DNA of 64,000 nucleotides from Multifurca ochricompacta (taxonomy: Eukaryota; Basidiomycota; Agaricomycetes; Russulales; Russulaceae). Below are positions 10,988-22,452 of this stretch, in pieces (within the stretch, counting starts at the first letter, position 1; the number at the start of each line of letters is the position of its first letter). Under the pieces are notes generated by a model. The model was not told the DNA's origin, ran no database searches, and saw only the letters and a program-made list of their open reading frames with translations. The stretch is taken from contig WTXG01000039.1 in NCBI GenBank assembly GCA_022496185.1, forward strand, positions 124,001-188,000. Direction: 5' to 3'. The position numbers and the translations under genes were made by a program.

Positions 10988-12373
10988 ATGCTACTTGTGT
11001 CGAGGCCCCTATCCCTACGCCTACACCTACACCTACACCTTAGGCACTCCTCGGCGTCCAACTTTACTTTAACTGCTTTCTCCTCCCCCTCCTCCTCTTT
11101 TCATAATAATGTAGGAAGAACACAGCAACTTGAATCTTCCCCGGCTTCTTTACAACGGACAGACATCCAACCACCTCCACCTATCCCGTTAGCCTCCTAT
11201 CGACCCATTCCAGCGCTTACCCCGACGCGTCTCGTCAGCATATACGCCCAACTGTCGAAAGCACGCCTTTCCTCCTTCAACGTCCTCGTCGCCATGTCGG
11301 GCGTCGCGCTGTCACCGATACCCACGACCGTGCCCGTGTTGCTCTCCACCGCACTGGGCACCGCCCTCTGCAGCGCTTCGGCGAACACTCTCAACCAACT
11401 CCAAGAAGTCCCATACGATGCTCAAATGGCTCGCACGCGAGGGCGTCCACTCGTACGGCGCGCCTTGAGTCCCACTCACGCCGCCGCATTCGCCGCCGTC
11501 ACAGGTCTTGCTGGCCCCGTGCTCCTCTGGACAATGTGTAACCCTACGACGGCCTTTCTCGGAGCAGCGAACATCGCGCTCTACGCCGGGCCGTACACTT
11601 GGATGAAGCGGCGCACCATCTGGAACACTTGGGTCGGTGCCATCGTCGGTGCTGTACCGCCGCTTATGGGTTGGGCCGCCGTCGGCGGTACCCTTGTTCC
11701 AAGCGCCGAACATCCAATCACGTTGTCCCTCCCACCATTCCTGGGGATGCCGCCGCCGCCTCATTGACGAACCCAGCCGTGCTTAGCGTGCTGGACAATC
11801 CACTTGCACCGTGGGCGCTCTTCGCGTTAATGTTTTCTTGGCAATTTCCGCACTTCAACTCGCTCGCGCACTTTGTGCGGGGCGCGTACGCTCAGGGCGG
11901 CTATCGCATGCTTGCCGTGCTCGATCCGCGTAAAAACAGGCTCGTTGCTCTGCGGCACGTACTCCTCTTATAGGCATTTGCTCAGCTCTCGTGCCGCTCT
12001 CCGGGCTCACCACCTGGTCATTCGCTTTGACGAGCCTTGTTCCGAACGCTATCTGGGTCCGCGCGGCGTGGCGTTCAACAAATTCGGAGGCGATGCCCGG
12101 GCACGAACGGTATTCATGCATTCTCTGTGGTGGCTCCCCGTCGTTCTTGGGCTCATGATCGTGCATAAAAACAACGCGGACTGGTTGCAGTGGATCGGGG
12201 TTAGAGGTATGGACGAGGAAGAGAGGGTAAAATCTAAAAAGCGACTATTTAATCTCGTATTTATTGGCATGGGGGGGGGGGGGGTTATTTATTTTTTTTG
12301 TGTACATACCATACATACAATCGCGCGCGGTGCACGCACAGACAAAATATATTGTAACAACCGTATTATCTAG
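10988..12373 (+). CDS. COX10: Cox10, protoheme IX farnesyltransferase, mitochondrial; three apparent one-base frameshifts
   Basis: This UbiA-family membrane prenyltransferase makes heme O from heme B for cytochrome oxidase. The start is MLLVSRPLSLRLHLHLHLRHSS, a basic presequence in which a CTACAC repeat encodes Leu-His. The prenyl-binding signature NTLNQLQEVPYDAQMARTRGRPL follows, then the membrane segments IALYAGPYTWMKRR, SWQFPHFNSLAHFVRG and SLWWLPVVLGLM. The product is not one frame. Breaks fall near 11743-11746 (GGGG), 11968-11973 (an in-frame TAG after RHVLLL) and 12074-12076 (GTTC). Adding one base at each restores continuous Cox10 similarity (LLLIGICSALVPLSG; AWRFNKFGGDARARTVF). No intron fits the gaps. 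A G14 run at 12271-12284 makes the C-terminus uncertain, so the 12373 end, which would overlap ZNF830, may be wrong. Confidence 0.88.
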
Positions 12374-13342
12374 GTCCGTGCTTGTGCATTCTTGCCCTTC
12401 GCCTTTAAAGCAAATTCGCGCTTCCTCTTGAGCATCTCGACCCGACTCTTCAACGCCGCGACGCGACTGTCCGCTTCTTCCTGAGCCCGCTCCTCCTCAA
12501 GCAGCCGATCCATAATCAACTCACGCTCTTCCTCCTGTTTGCGCCTGCGTTCTTCCTCCTCAGAGACCTTCCGCTCTCGCTCCGGCGCAGCACCGTCGAC
12601 ACCTTCACCTGTCTGAACGGGTAGACCCTCGAATTTGGGCACCAACTCCGGCTCCGCGATGATCGTCGCACGTGTATATGCTCTTGGGGGTCCGTCGCGG
12701 CCTCGGAGCCTGTCACCTCTGTGGACCGATCCACGTTCTGCATCTCGCGTTCAAAAGCGGCCCATTCCATATCGAATTGTGATTTTGGTGGTGGTGGAAC
12801 TGAACCAGCACCAGCACCAGCACTGCCTTCCTTCCGTCTTCTTCTTCTTCTTCTCACCCTCCTTCCCATCTTCACCCTCACCTTCGTCCTCGTCCATGTC
12901 ATCATCATCATCATCATCATCATCACCCTGAGCGTCGATGGCGCACGCGAAGGGTCAGAGAAAAAATCGGCGGAAACGGGCGGTGGGAGGCGGAGGAGAG
13001 ATGCGGATGGGATGGTATTGACGCCAGCGATGCCGATTCCACCACCTCCATCCGCTCGTCTTTATCTCCGCCTTCGTCCTTATCCACCTCTTCCTCGTCC
13101 TCGTCCTCTTCCTCTTCCTCATCCACTCTCCGCTTTGATGACGTCGCTTCCTTCGCCTTCAAATTCGCAACGGCGACACGATGGGCTTTACTACCCAAAT
13201 GTCCTTCCCAAGCGCTAGCAAACTTGACGGTAGCGCCGCACGCAGTACAACGCAAGGCACCACTCGCACCGTACGTGGCGTAAGGGTGGGTGATACGAAC
13301 TTCTTGACGCTTTGCCTTAAGCAGCGCGCGAACATCAGCCAT
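12370..13342 (-). CDS. ZNF830/CCDC16-like zinc-finger splicing protein; several apparent frameshifts
   Basis: It starts MADVRALLKAKRQEVRITHPYATYG, the ZNF830 N-terminal signature. A C2H2 finger follows (LRCTACGATVKFASAWEGHLGSKAHR). Further on are the ADFFSDPS motif, an acidic region, QFDMEWAAFEREMQ and a basic-acidic coiled coil (EEERRRKQEEERELIMDRLLEEE...VEMLKRKREFALK) ending NAQART. These pieces sit in different frames. One base seems missing near 13036-13052 and one in the G5 at 12686-12690 (plus strand). A nine-unit GAT tract (about 12897-12929) also reads better in another frame than its flanks. Human ZNF830 is a spliceosome-associated protein, so a role in splicing is inferred. The gene is convergent with COX10. 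Confidence 0.85.
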
Positions 13343-14106
13343 TACGCTAAATCGTATGAGTTTCCTTTTTTTTTTTTAATTTTTTTTTAATCCCGTTTTC
13401 TATTATTCTTTTGTGGAGAACGGTTTCTCCGCACTCACACTCTTTTTCGTTAGAAGTGGAAGCCGAAAAGTTGGATTGTGCCGCCGGATAGAGCTTGATC
13501 GGCGATGGTCGTTAGAGAGAGCCAACTTAAGGCGTAGCGTAGGGGAAAGAAGGAAGGGAGGGATTGGTTGGGCGGTTGGGTGACGGCGGCGTATGTGTGC
13601 ATGAAATTCGGGCCGGTTCTCGGCGGTCGCACTCCCTGAATTATTCAAGCTCAAGCTCAAACCAAACCTAACTTTTTTCAAGTTTCACGGCAACGGAATG
13701 TCTTGTCATGTCACTAAAAACAAAAGCAAAAGAAGATTAGCGGCCAGCGGCCAGCGGCGAGCGCGGGGGGGAGGGAATTGAGTTTGATTGAATTGAAATT
13801 GAATTGAATTTCATCCTCTCATCATCTCCCCTGCACGTGGTTAAAAAAAGCATCCGGTGTGGTGAGGTCAATCATTGCCAACTGCCAAATTGCCAACTTC
13901 TTCACTTTCACTTCAAAGGCAAACATAACTGTAACATTAAGCGCCTCTAAAAATTCCCACCGGGGAAATTCAACCAATCCATTACCAGGTCATCCCGTAC
14001 GCTCGCTCTCACGCTAACGGTCTCGAGACTTGCCTGGAAGATATACCGTAACATTCACCCCACGGAAGCCACCCTACAACGCCCCGTTAAGACCGACACA
14101 AGGGAT
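13343..14106. other. Intergenic region upstream of ZNF830-like gene
   Basis: The T-rich leader of the ZNF830-like gene (T10 near 13368-13377) is followed by GAATTGAATT repeats near 13787-13810. The rest is the 3' flank of citrate synthase. A short minus-strand open frame at 13403-13681 has no recognisable content and is not called. Confidence 0.5.
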
Positions 14107-16053
14107 CTAGTTTTTTCCCTTGAAAATTTTGTTAATAGCATCCGTTGAATAAGATTTAGGACGTTCGAGAGCTGCAAGTTGTGCGTGAGTGACCAACTCC
14201 GAAAACAAAACAATGGGCAGTTGCTTACGGGCTCCGAGCGCGCGGTCCCATATGAGCTGCGCAGTCACACCAAACGCGCGTGATACACCGAAAAGAACAG
14301 TGTAGTACTGCATCTCCGTAAGACCGTAGTAGGTCAGGAGCGCGCCAGAATGAGCATCCACATTTGGCCAAGGGTTCTTTGCCTTGCCAGCCTATTAAAT
14401 TCATTTTGCGTCATTAAGTGGGCAAAGATTACAACATTAAGCTCCGCTAAATTCGCACCTCAAGCAGTATACCAGGTACAATGTTGTAGATCTGACCCAC
14501 TAGCTTGAAGAGCTTGTCATTCGGCAGGTGCTTGAGTGCAAATTCACGCTGCGCAACATAGCGAGGGTCCGTCTTGCGGAGAACAGCGTGGCCATAGCCA
14601 GGAACCACTTGGCCGCCCTTCAATGTGGACCAAACGTACTCCTTGACTGCCTCATCGCTGGCATCCTCGCCGATCTTGGCCTGCATCTTTGTAAGCCAGA
14701 CAAGCACCTCTTGATTCGCGAGACCGTGGAGGGGACCAGCAAGACCGTTCAGTGCAGCCGCATATGAAGGAAGGGTCTGAGAGAGCGGAACCGACAAGCT
14801 TCCCTGTGTGTGCAGAGACATTACCACCTTCATGATCACTAATATTAACGTGAACATCACAATGCGTCTGGCCAAGGAGAGCAGGCGCACCTATGGATGG
14901 TAATGTAGAGCCTCATAAGCTCAACAAAAGCAGGATTGTCACCAAAGCCGAGCAATGCGGCAAGATTGTGCGAATAGTCCTTCTGCGCATCAATTGGTGG
15001 AAGCTTGCCCCGACCGTACACATTGCGGTAAATTCGGCCTGCGATGTTAGGCAGTTTAGCAATCCTACGAAATGAATAAAATGATTATTATCAGAACGTC
15101 ACGTCAAGAAACTACATCTTACAGGTCCATAGAGTCCTCGAATGTAGGACCCCAGTATTCCTTCTTAGAGACACCCTCAGCATAGGCCTTGGCGAATGCG
15201 GAGTTGTGGTTCAGCTGTGCAAAAGCCGAATGAGACATTGTCAAAAGCCGACTAAATGACATACGGCAGTGACGGCCAAGCTGAATTGGCTCATGGGGTG
15301 CAAAGTAGGAGGGCACCTATCGAGAACTTCCTCCACGAACTCGGGGATTGCAGCGCGCGCAGCCCAGTCTTTTGAGAGGTCCGCAACTTGCTCATATGTT
15401 GGGATTTCGCCAGTTACCAGGAGCCAGAAAAGACCCTCGGGAAGAGGCTCGGAACCACCTGGAGCCTTGGGAAGTTGCCCCTGAATTTCGGGAATGGTCT
15501 TGCCACGGAAGCGGATGCCCTCCTCTACATCACCGAACCCATCAGACGCAAACGCAACAATGATTATGTGTAAGCTTACCCGGGTCCAGGACCGAGCCTT
15601 CCCAATTAAAGCGGGTAAACCGCGCATACCACTAGTGACGTGGCATGATCAGCAAACATTGACGGGGATAACAAACATGTGGAGCTCACCCATAGAGCTG
15701 GTCGACGATAACAGGCCCAAAAGACTTCTTACCATGCTCATGACGGGCCGCCTTGACCTGTGATAGGATGTGACGTCAATGAGAAACGTTTAAGTTCAAG
15801 TATGAGCGAAACAGAGAGGTACGTCTTAATGGCGAGTACGCACTTTCTCCTGAGCAACAGGGATGAGTTCTGCGAGACGTTCCTTTAGTGTTGGCTGTTT
15901 CGAGGCTGTCGACAACAGGCGAGCTGAAACCGCAGAGCGAAGGAAAGGGGAACCGGTCTAAACGTGGCATGGTTTATTGTCAAAAAAGAAGTATGAGGGA
16001 TATGATAGGATGAAAGGTACCTTTTTGATAGAGGCTCGAAGGGCCGAAACCAT
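14107..16053 (-). CDS. CIT1: Citrate synthase, mitochondrial; one apparent frameshift
   Basis: This is the TCA-cycle entry enzyme (oxaloacetate + acetyl-CoA to citrate). The start is [11 protein letters not shown]. An exon with a presequence-like [15 protein letters not shown] follows, then [47 protein letters not shown], the long [16 protein letters not shown] exon, and [21 protein letters not shown]. The catalytic residues are visible: His in GPLHGLANQ, His in [17 protein letters not shown] and Asp in VDAHSG. Splicing across CAT AG|T GAT gives HSDHEGGN. In the exon ending near 15585 the frame slips between PALI and EGSVLDP (plus strand 15601-15608); one extra base gives IWEGSVLDP. The C-terminus is INKIFKGKN. 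About nine introns. It lies head to head with TRM8, 204 bp apart. Confidence 0.93.
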
Positions 16054-16070
16054 TTTTGATTGTGTAGGAA

Positions 16071-16135
16071 GAGGGTGAGAGTGAGAGTGAGAGCAAGAGT
16101 GAGAGTGAGAGCGAGAGAGCGAGAGTGAGAGAGCA
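16071..16135. repeat. (GAGAGT)n purine repeat in citrate synthase leader
   Basis: Repeated GTGAGA/GCGAGA units (on the plus strand) starting about 17 bases upstream of the citrate synthase ATG and between the two divergent start codons. Confidence 0.8.
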
Positions 16136-16257
16136 AACGATATTTTATTTATTTTAGTTTATTTAATACAGGACCCCTCCGTCACCTCCGTTCACCTCCG
16201 ACTGGTTGACAAGCCTCCGCGCCGTTCGACTGCACCCCAAACCCCATCGGAGCTGTG

Positions 16258-17233
<976 letters not shown>

Positions 17234-17308
17234 TCGTCATTCATTGTCTTGTATGCCTGGGGTCCTCCTCGCGTGCGAGCGGGGAAATAAAATGAAAGAG
17301 GCCGGAAG

Positions 17309-18204
17309 TTATTCATTCTCTACCATGGCATCTTCTTCCGCGGCCTTGGACACCCGGAGCCCTATGCTCATCCCTTCTAATAACCCTTTTGTGCGCTCCT
17401 TGACCACGGCCCGCATTTCTTTGTGGATCACCGCACCCGCCTCGCCCGCCAACCTCAAAATCTCCTCGAACCGGTCGATGTGTAACCGCGTCTCCATGCT
17501 CACCAGCGTAAGGCGCCCCGACCGTGGCATGCTCGCCACTGTCATATGTGGGAGATCGCTCTCCTCCAGAGCGGTCAGGTCCAGCATTGGCGCCGCGGCA
17601 TGCGCACCACCCGTGACGGCACAGACGTAATCGGTAAGTGGTACACCAGCATTGATGAGCGCAATGGTCGTTGCGTTGATCGCGGCCTGGAGTACTCCCC
17701 CATCTTGCTGTAACACTTGGACGAAAATATCGATCTGTGAGCGTGGGTACAAGCTGGTCTGCACCACCGGTTCGAACGTCGCCTTGATCATAGCCGCGAG
17801 CTCCAATATTCGCCTTTTCAAAGTCGGTCAGAAAAAAGGGGTAGACAAGGCAGAGATGTCTACACACTTGTCTCCGCGTCCACGTCGTCGTCTGTCGCCT
17901 GTGCTTAATGGTGCAATGCTCGCCTCTACATGTATAGTGGCACGATCGTGCAGTGTTTGTGAACGCACACGGGCCTCCCGTGGTCCAAACACGCTCACAA
18001 GGACCTCTGTGAGCCCGTGCGTGACGCGGGCTGACCCATCCGAACTTGCCTGTGTGGTGGAATCAAATGTGATCTCCCGTAGCTCGTATTGCCGCCGCCC
18101 ATCTGAGCGGAAACCGCCCTCGTTCAGAATTTCTATTCGCAAGCTCTGTGTATGATTGTTCGGTCAAAGACAAAAATTTATGATGAGATATATTATATTA
18201 CCAT
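17309..18204 (-). CDS. SKI6: Exosome core subunit Rrp41 (RNase PH fold)
   Basis: Exon 2 reads SLRIEILNEGGFRSDGRRQYELRE, HGLTEVLVSVFGPREARVRSQTLHDRATIHVEASIAP and a basic loop. A 53-nt intron joins GDK to RILELAAMIKATFEPVV. Exon 3 continues SQIDIFVQVLQQDGGVLQAAINATTIALINAGVPL and ends DAMVENE. This is the RNase PH-like ring subunit of the RNA exosome; in eukaryotes it is catalytically inactive and threads RNA to Dis3. There is no ATG in exon 2 before the conserved block. The best model is an ATG at 18202-18204 cut from the rest by an intron beginning right after it (ATG|GTAATA...ACAG|AGC). No frame damage. Confidence 0.93.
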
Positions 18205-18398
18205 TTGGTGAGGGATGAAGGGGGTGTAGGGGTGTAGAATGGTTCCGGTCCGGTTGGTTAACTCTTAACTCTCAACTGTATCAACTATCAACCATCATAT
18301 CATTATAATCGGCCCCTCTTATCTTATTCATGGATTAATTTTATTATCTTTCTTTCTATACACTCGACTCAACCGCTACGTATCAATCTTCTAGATTC
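18205..18398. promoter_or_regulatory. Divergent promoter region between RRP41 and NPT1
   Basis: Only 194 bp separate the two start codons. The sequence is AT-rich, with AACTCTTAACTCTCAACTG-like and TATCAAC repeats near 18258-18298. No precise sites can be named. Confidence 0.5.
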
Positions 18399-20177
18399 AT
18401 GAGTGGTGAACCCGATCCTGGAGTCATCATAATCTTGCCTAGGTCACTCCTAGACACGGACCTTTACAAGGCTCGTATCGTACACTGAGCTACGGTGCTA
18501 CACGCTACACGACCCTGTTATAACATTCTTATGCATCTACAGTTCACTATGCAGCAAGCCGTGCTTCATCATTTCCCTGACACCCAATCAACCTACAAGT
18601 TCACGCACCGTGACGCCGGTGTATACTTCACTCGTCAATCCTACGAGCAATTCGTTACGGCCATATCTCGTGCGCACGATTCCTCGCCGCTCCTCCATCG
18701 ATTCTCTAGATATCTCGCGAATCAGAGTTCTCTTCGCTCTCTCTAACTCCCGAAGAACGCACCTGGCTTCAGAACACTTGCCCATATTTCAAGCCCGACT
18801 ACCTCGACTACCTCTCCACTTATCGCTTCAAACCCTCTCAAGTGCAGGTGTCCTTTGTGCCACGTGGACTGGACAGCGACGAGGGTCGTATCGAGATCGA
18901 AGCTTCTGGTCCGTGGACCGAGGCGATTCTCTGGGAAGTACCTCTAATGGCGACTCTGAGTGAGATTTACTATACCACCGCCAATAAAGACTGGACCGAC
19001 GTCGCCCAGGCGGGTATGTTCGCTTGTAGGAATCATATAGGATGACTGACCCACGTGCGCCCTGTTAATTGCAGAGCTTGCTTATGGTAAGGGCGTCAAG
19101 CTGCTCGAGGCAGGGTGCACGTTCAGCGAATTCGGCACGCGTCGGAGGCGCTCATACCACACCCAGGATGTTGTAGTGGCCGGGCTGGTACGCGCTCAGG
19201 AGGACCACCCGGGAAAGGGGAAGCTTGTCGGAACTAGCAACGTTAGTTCGACCCTGATGCTTGCCGGTCCTTGCTGAGTTAGCCATATAGGTGCACTTTG
19301 CGCGAATCCATGGCATCAATCCCGTTGGCACTATTGCTCAGTAGGCGTCCGTTTCCATACTTGACCCCACAACCTGATGATTCATCATTTGCAGCGAGTG
19401 GTTCATGGGGGTAAAAATACCTGCATTACACGTCGCCTGATATACCCCTGTTTACACAAAGTAGGTTGCAGCCGTACGGGGATACGAGCATGCCAACGGT
19501 ATTGCCCTGGATCTTTGGGAAGAAGTCTATCCTAACTCGCTGCTCATCGCCCTTACCGACACCTTCTCAACAAAGGCGTTCTTCCAGGTCCGCCAAATCC
19601 ATACGTATCCTAGTAGGCCCTTACCCCCCCCTCACGCACGGTGATTAGGATTTTGCCGTCAACGTAGAACGCGCCCGCCGTTGGCTCGGATTACGGCAGG
19701 ACTCTGGTGACCCATTCGCGTTTGCTCCCCAGGCTAGAGAGGCGTACGAGCGACTAGCTATCGACTACCGTGAGAAAACGATTATCTATTCTGACTCGCT
19801 CGACCTCGACAAGGTAATTGCGCTCAAAAAGCAGTGTGAAGATATTGGATTCATCCGTGCGTTATCTCGTTCCCCTAGAGATGATTTCGGTCCTCATTCA
19901 GAGTTGCTTGTACAGCGGCTTTTGGTATCGGCACCTTTTTCACAAACGACTTTAGATCGTGGTCAAGTAAAGGCAAGGAGAAGAGCAAGGCGCTGAACAT
20001 TGTTATCAAACTCGCGTCTATAGACGGCTTGTCATGTGTCAAGATCAGTGATGACCTGATGAAGGTGCGTTTTCTCTGTATGATCTGTAAAGAATGATGC
20101 CGCTCAGACCAGTGCAGAATACGGGGGATCGGGAGACCGTGTTGAAAGTTAAGGCTATATTCGGACTTCCCAAGTAG
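18399..20177 (+). CDS. NPT1: Nicotinate phosphoribosyltransferase
   Basis: This enzyme makes nicotinate mononucleotide in the NAD salvage (Preiss-Handler) pathway. Spliced exons give MSGEPDPGV, PRSLLDTDLYK, FTMQQAVLHHFP, YKFTHRD, a helix (TPEERTWLQNTCPYFKPDYLDYLSTYRF), [118 protein letters not shown] and NTGDRETVLKVKAIFGLPK. Nine or so introns are all in phase. The conserved autophosphorylated His region (AHEWFM) and substrate motifs are intact. The first intron has a GC donor (AAG|GCTCGT, 18471-18542). The stop is TAG at 20175-20177. Confidence 0.95.
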
Positions 20178-21074
20178 GGTACTGTTGCATGAGAGTCCCC
20201 GTTGCAATCATGGCGCTTCCACCTGTGTTTGGTTAAACTGCTATCGACCACATGACGCTCGTTGCTTTTAAGTGCCATCTTCTTGAAGGCGCGCAGCCTC
20301 AGCCATTGTTCCCATGTCGTACACTGGATGCTGGCGCCCCGTGCAATAAGCTCGAACACAGAATTTTGAGCGAGAACTCCAAGCTACCTTCTCTTTTTTA
20401 AAAAATGATGATGAGAAGGAAAAAAAAGGGATGATCCGCATTTCGACGATAATGCGCGTAAGAAACCTGGTTTGACAGCACAGTCAATCACATTGCAATC
20501 CCGCTGCTGTCTTATTGGCTTCCCCTTCGGCCCCCGTGTTGCGGGGCGCAAAAAAGTAGGTTTGTATGCATACGTCCCCATCCGTACCCGCAAACTTTAT
20601 GTGGTTGCCAATAAGTTCTGGTTGTATTGGTCGAAACTGGTGCAGAAGGTGGGTCATACATCTATCACTTCTGATATGATGTCGCCAGCTTGACGTTGCT
20701 CGCCTGATCTGTATGGCCCACACACAGTTACCAAGATCACCCAATCAAGCGAGACCTTTCCTCACTAGCGTCGAAGTCCCGTTGATCGCAGATGGCGAAG
20801 CAATGAACATGAGAAGAAATAAGCGTGGAGCGGATGACACTATTCATTGGGTAAAAATAATTATAACCTGGAGCTGTATCCCAACCCCCCATTGTACCTG
20901 TCTGGAACGTGCGAGTTAATTGAACTTGTTGAACTCAGTCGACATGGACGAGACGAGACGAGTGTCTCTCTCTTTCTTTATTCTGAGTGTGTCATCTCCC
21001 CGGGCCGGGTAAACCGGCAAGTGAGAAGAATCGATTAATCGCGTACACGCACGCGCTCAACGCCAATTGATTCA
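20178..21074. other. Intergenic region of about 0.9 kb, nothing recognised
   Basis: This lies between the NPT1 stop and the UBX-protein start. Several open frames of 60-110 codons occur on both strands but none shows protein similarity, splice-joined continuity or composition like the neighbouring exons. It includes an A/G-rich stretch at 20394-20430. Confidence 0.5.
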
Positions 21075-22263
21075 ATGTCCACCTCAAACGAAGCTGCATC
21101 TCCTGTGACAACAGATGTGTCTGTAGCATCAAATTCAAGGACGGATACGTCTGAAAATGAAGCGATAGTAGCACCGCAAACTGTAGAGCAACCGTTCAAG
21201 GTGTACAAGCCACCAACGATTCCACTTCCTCTGGGTTCGTAAGCACACATCGTATCTGCATGTAAATGTAAATAAGCTTTCTTTCTCCATCATCGACACC
21301 GACAGAGGACCTGCCAGAAGATTACTTTACACCCACGATCGCTGATCTCAAAGCGAGGCAGGAGCAGCTTCACGCCCGCGCAACGAATCTCAACAATGCC
21401 CCACTACGGACGCGTGTACAGCGTGAGCAGCAGGTAAAGACGAAGCTCGACCGTTGGCCAAATGTACGCTCCAAGTTCTTCCCTTGGTTGGGGAATTTTC
21501 ACGTAGTTAAGGGAGCATAGACAACGATCCGGGTGCGCTTCCTTGATCGCACGCAGCTCGAAAAGACGTTCCCATCGAGTAGCAAGATACGATCCGTCTA
21601 TGCGTTCGTGCTTGAATCTCTGCGTGAGGACGTCAAGCCGATCAAATTCATCTTGTGTACGCCTTTGTCCGTCTCGTCTTTTGTTTTGGCTTACGTACCC
21701 TCTCTTTCTCTCTCTCGCGGCGGCTCACTTCTTATGCACTTCATACATAAATACATACATACACACATACGTACACGTATCCCGATTTCTCGTACACTCC
21801 TAGCTTCCAACCCACCACCGCGCGATCTCAAAGTGTCCGATCCAGCCGTGCGTGATCTCACCCTCGCAGAGCTGGGCCTTGCACCGTCCTCTGTTCTCCT
21901 CCTCCGATTCGTCGACGACTCGTTGAACCGTGCGTCTCGCTTCCGCACCACCCCACACCATCATTTGTCCTCGAGCGATCCGAACTGATCTTTGGAAAAC
22001 GTACCAGGTTCGGACTTGCCTGCGCCGCTCGCGTCTGCGGTCCTGGAACATGCAGTTGACCTCCCTGCGCCTCCAAGCTTCGATAGAAATCAGAAAAAGG
22101 AAGATACATCGCCTGCCGTATCGGCGTCTAGCTCCTCTAGCAAAGCGAAGGACCCGAGCGATGGCGACGTAAAGATTCCCAAATGGCTCAAGCTGAGTTC
22201 GAGTGCGCCCTTATCGGTATGCCGTCTTGTCGAGTCCCTGACTTTATTTTCTCAGAGAAGTGA
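21075..22263 (+). CDS. UBX-domain protein of the TUG/ASPL type (Cdc48 cofactor)
   Basis: The start MSTSNEAASPVTTD leads to QPFKVYKPPTIPLPLEDLPEDYFTPTIADLKARQEQL, a coiled helix, and the UBX domain: WPNTTIRVRFLDRTQLEKTFPSSSKIRSVYAFVLESLREDVKPIKFIL, then NPPPRDLKVSDPAVRDLTLAELGLAPSSVLLLRF. The tail is KIPKWLKLSS followed by an intron and KK-stop (TGA at 22261-22263), the usual end for this family. The beta-grasp UBX fold binds the N domain of Cdc48/p97, and TUG-type members can disassemble p97 hexamers. Donors GTTCGT, GTACGC and GTGCGC keep phase throughout. Function beyond Cdc48 binding is inferred. It converges on UBA4. Confidence 0.9.
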
Positions 22264-22452
22264 CCGTTTACACCCGGATGGTATCATTAAGTTCATATTA
22301 ATCCACCACTCGGGAACTGTTGTTGTGTAGTTGGCGTTGTTGTACTCCGTGTCGTAAGTGGATCAAATGTTTGTCACATCATAGATACGCCAACTTGGTA
22401 TCTGTTATCTTAACCACATTTACATGTATTCTATTCCCGGTTCAGGCCGATG

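Noticed and set aside
13403..13681. Minus-strand open frame upstream of the ZNF830-like gene
   Set aside because: Composition and content look non-coding and it has no recognisable motif.
20472..20693. Plus-strand open frame considered as an N-terminal exon (UBL domain) of the UBX protein
   Set aside because: It shows no ubiquitin-like pattern, and the UBX protein already has a typical complete start at 21075.
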